Below are positions 62,551-64,000 of a stretch of DNA of 64,000 nucleotides, piece after piece. The DNA is from Micromonospora lutea (GTDB lineage Bacteria > Actinomycetota > Actinomycetes > Mycobacteriales > Micromonosporaceae). A model generated the notes under the pieces. That model made no database searches. It saw only the letters and a program-made list of their open reading frames with translations, and was not told the origin of the DNA. The stretch is from NCBI RefSeq assembly GCF_016863535.1, contig NZ_BOPB01000007.1, positions 1 to 64,000 of the forward strand, written 5' to 3'. The number at the start of each line of letters is the position of its first letter. Position 1 is the first letter of the stretch. The position numbers were made by a program, and so were the translations under genes.

Positions 62551-62982
62551 GTGTTCAGCGTGACCGTCCGTGATCACATCATGATCGCTCACAGTTTCCG
62601 TGGCGAGGTTTTCGGCCCCGCCCAACGGCTGCACGGCGCGACGTTCGTCGTGGACGCCACCTTCCGTCGCCCCGATCTGGACGACGACGGCATCGTGGTC
62701 GACATCGGGTTGGCCACCGATCAGCTCAAGGCGGTGCTCGGCGAGCTGAACTACCGCAACCTTGACGACGAACCCGCGTTCGCCGGCACGAACACCACCA
62801 CGGAGGTGCTGGCCCGCACCATCGCCGACCGCCTCGCCGACCGGATTGGCGCTGGTCAGCTCGGCGTAGGCGCCCGGGGTCTGACCGGGATCACGGTCAC
62901 CCTGCACGAGTCGCACGTGGCCTGGGCCAGCTACGAGCGGACGCTGCCCGGCTCGACCGCCGTCGGTGAGGGCACCGCCTGA
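62551..62982 (+). CDS. Atypical 6-pyruvoyl-tetrahydropterin synthase-like protein
   Basis: 143 aa T-fold protein related to PTPS/Que[21 protein letters not shown] (H-G-H-N-Y motif changed to H-G-A-T-F) and [11 protein letters not shown]. One zinc His and the catalytic Cys usually before the HGH motif are absent, so it may have another activity or substrate while keeping the zinc-like pocket of two His. GTG start, 3 nt after the dehydrogenase. GT4 gene follows one nt after its stop. Confidence 0.75.
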   Translation: MFSVTVRDHIMIAHSFRGEVFGPAQRLHGATFVVDATFRRPDLDDDGIVVDIGLATDQLKAVLGELNYRNLDDEPAFAGTNTTTEVLARTIADRLADRIGAGQLGVGARGLTGITVTLHESHVAWASYERTLPGSTAVGEGTA

Positions 62983-62983
62983 C

Positions 62984-64000
62984 GTGCTGAGCCTGCACGT
63001 GATCCTGCCGGGCGACATCGACGACCCGGCGTCACCCAGCGGCGGCAACGGCTACGACCGGCGGATCTGCGCCGGGCTCGCCGCCGCCGGCTGGTCGGTA
63101 CGCGAGCACGCCGTCCCCGGCGACTGGCCGCGACCGGCCCCGGTGGCGCGCGCCGCGCTGGCGCGGGTACTGGCCGGCCTACCGGACGGCGCGTTGGTGC
63201 TGGTCGACGGGCTGGTCGCCTCGGTGGTGCCGGACGAACTCGCCGCGCACTCCGGCCGGTTGCGCCTGGTCGCGTTGGTGCACCTGCCAAGGGACGACGA
63301 CGCCGAGGCCGGGGCGCTGGCAGCGGTCACCGCGGTGGTGGCCACCAGTTCGTGGACCCGCGACGCGTTGCTGCGGCGGTACGCGTTGCCGGCCGAACGG
63401 GTGCACGTGGCCCCGCCCGGGGTGGACCCGGCGGCACCGGCGTCCGGATCGGGGACCGGTTCGGCGTTGCTCTGCGTCGCGGCGGTCGCCCGGCACAAGG
63501 GCCACGACGTGCTGGTCGAGGCGCTGAGCGCGGTGACCGACCGGCCCTGGCGGTTGACCTGCGTCGGTCCACTGCACCGGGAGCCGGAGTTCGTCGACCG
63601 GCTGCGCGAGCGGATCACCGCGGGACGGCTCGGTGACCGGATCCGGCTGACCGGACCGCTGGCCGGTGACCAGCTCGACGCCGCGTACGCCGCCGCCGAC
63701 CTCCTGGTGCATCCGTCGCGCGGCGAGACGTACGGGATGGTCGTCACCGAAGCGCTGGCGCGCGGCGTACCGGTGCTCGCCTCGGCCGTCGGCGGACTGC
63801 CCGACACCCTCGGGCGCACGGCGGCGGGCGACCGGCCGGGCCTGCTGGTGCCACCCGAGGACCCGGCCGCCCTCGCCACGGCGCTGCGTCGGTGGCTCGA
63901 CGACGCGGCCCTGCGCGAGCAGCTGCGGCACGCCGCCCTCCGGCGGCGGGACACCCTCGCCGACTGGAACAGCACCGTCGCCCAGATCACCACGGCCCTG
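62984..64000 (+). CDS. GT4-family glycosyltransferase, partial (3' end beyond window)
   Basis: At least 339 codons read from GTG 62984 (VLSLHVILPGDIDDP) to the window end with no stop. GT-B fold: N-terminal domain with GGNGYDRRICAGL, C-terminal GT4 features ALLCVAAVARHKGHDVLVEAL, HPSRGETYGMVVTEAL (E-x7-E with the nucleotide-sugar loop), followed by ASAVGGLPD. A retaining transferase using a nucleotide sugar, acceptor unknown. One nucleotide separates it from the PTPS-like gene, so all three rightward genes form one operon. Confidence 0.85.
   Translation, partial: MLSLHVILPGDIDDPASPSGGNGYDRRICAGLAAAGWSVREHAVPGDWPRPAPVARAALARVLAGLPDGALVLVDGLVASVVPDELAAHSGRLRLVALVHLPRDDDAEAGALAAVTAVVATSSWTRDALLRRYALPAERVHVAPPGVDPAAPASGSGTGSALLCVAAVARHKGHDVLVEALSAVTDRPWRLTCVGPLHREPEFVDRLRERITAGRLGDRIRLTGPLAGDQLDAAYAAADLLVHPSRGETYGMVVTEALARGVPVLASAVGGLPDTLGRTAAGDRPGLLVPPEDPAALATALRRWLDDAALREQLRHAALRRRDTLADWNSTVAQITTAL

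Overview
The window is high-GC DNA with overlapping start/stop codons, many GTG starts and very C/G-rich third codon positions. Together with mycobacterial-type families (EccB, an EspR-like regulator, DUF397 and XRE/DUF5753 proteins, a mycothiol-dependent isomerase-like protein), this points to a filamentous actinobacterium, most likely Micromonosporaceae (Micromonospora or a relative). It looks like ordinary chromosome. I see no rRNA, tRNA, phage, insertion sequence or CRISPR array.

Layout. 1-5.4 kb: a tightly overlapping protocatechuate (pca) operon, pcaJ-H-G-B-D-C, with its IclR regulator. 5.5-10.7 kb: a CPA1 Na+/H+ antiporter, then a PucR regulator divergent from a flavin/2Fe-2S reductase and a membrane fatty-acid desaturase. 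10.7-19 kb: a small membrane protein, a spermidine-synthase-like protein, an orphan eccB, a RibD/DHFR-like reductase, a heterodimeric ABC exporter and two methyltransferases. 19.2-25 kb: phoU and pstSCAB with a candidate PHO box, followed by a response regulator with a degenerate receiver. 25-32.7 kb: small regulators and signalling proteins (EspR-like, DUF2267, PemK-like, GGDEF, DUF397/XRE, Ser/Thr kinase, nitrilase, DedA, phosphatase). 32.8-38.4 kb: a methyltransferase, a secreted Gly/Asn-repeat protein, two tandem D,D-carboxypeptidases and a VanX-like lipoprotein. 38.5-45.8 kb: a voltage-gated channel with a coupled 28-codon leader ORF, then a six-gene Mrp Na+/H+ antiporter operon. 45.8-51 kb: a leader ORF with two hairpins ahead of an internally deleted rtcB, then an MFS transporter, a mycothiol-type protein and DUF488. 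51-56.3 kb: a response regulator/kinase/GerMN-lipoprotein operon, a secreted AMIN-like protein and a two-protease fusion. 56.4-64 kb: a TRM11-like methyltransferase behind a G-rich tract, a secreted SGNH esterase with a lectin domain, and a divergent cluster: CDP-alcohol phosphotransferase and sulfatase on one side; BchC-like dehydrogenase, atypical PTPS and a GT4 glycosyltransferase (cut by the window end) on the other.

The genes fall into a few cooperating blocks: aromatic catabolism to 3-oxoadipate; phosphate uptake; Na+ entry, sensing and extrusion (channel plus Mrp); cell-wall trimming (two DacC-type enzymes and an M15 peptidase); and a possible unusual envelope glycolipid or pterin-derived pathway at the right end. 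Several genes between about 26 and 38.6 kb share one promoter style, a TAnnnT hexamer 6-8 nt before the start codon. This suggests leaderless mRNAs.

The most unusual items are the leader-ORF/hairpin arrangement before an rtcB that lacks its central metal-binding segment, the leader peptide coupled to the sodium-channel-like gene, the snapalysin-S1 protease fusion, the Gly/Asn-linked duplicated secreted protein, the G-quadruplex-prone tract at 56.4 kb, and the BchC-like/PTPS/GT4/CDP-alcohol/sulfatase cluster.
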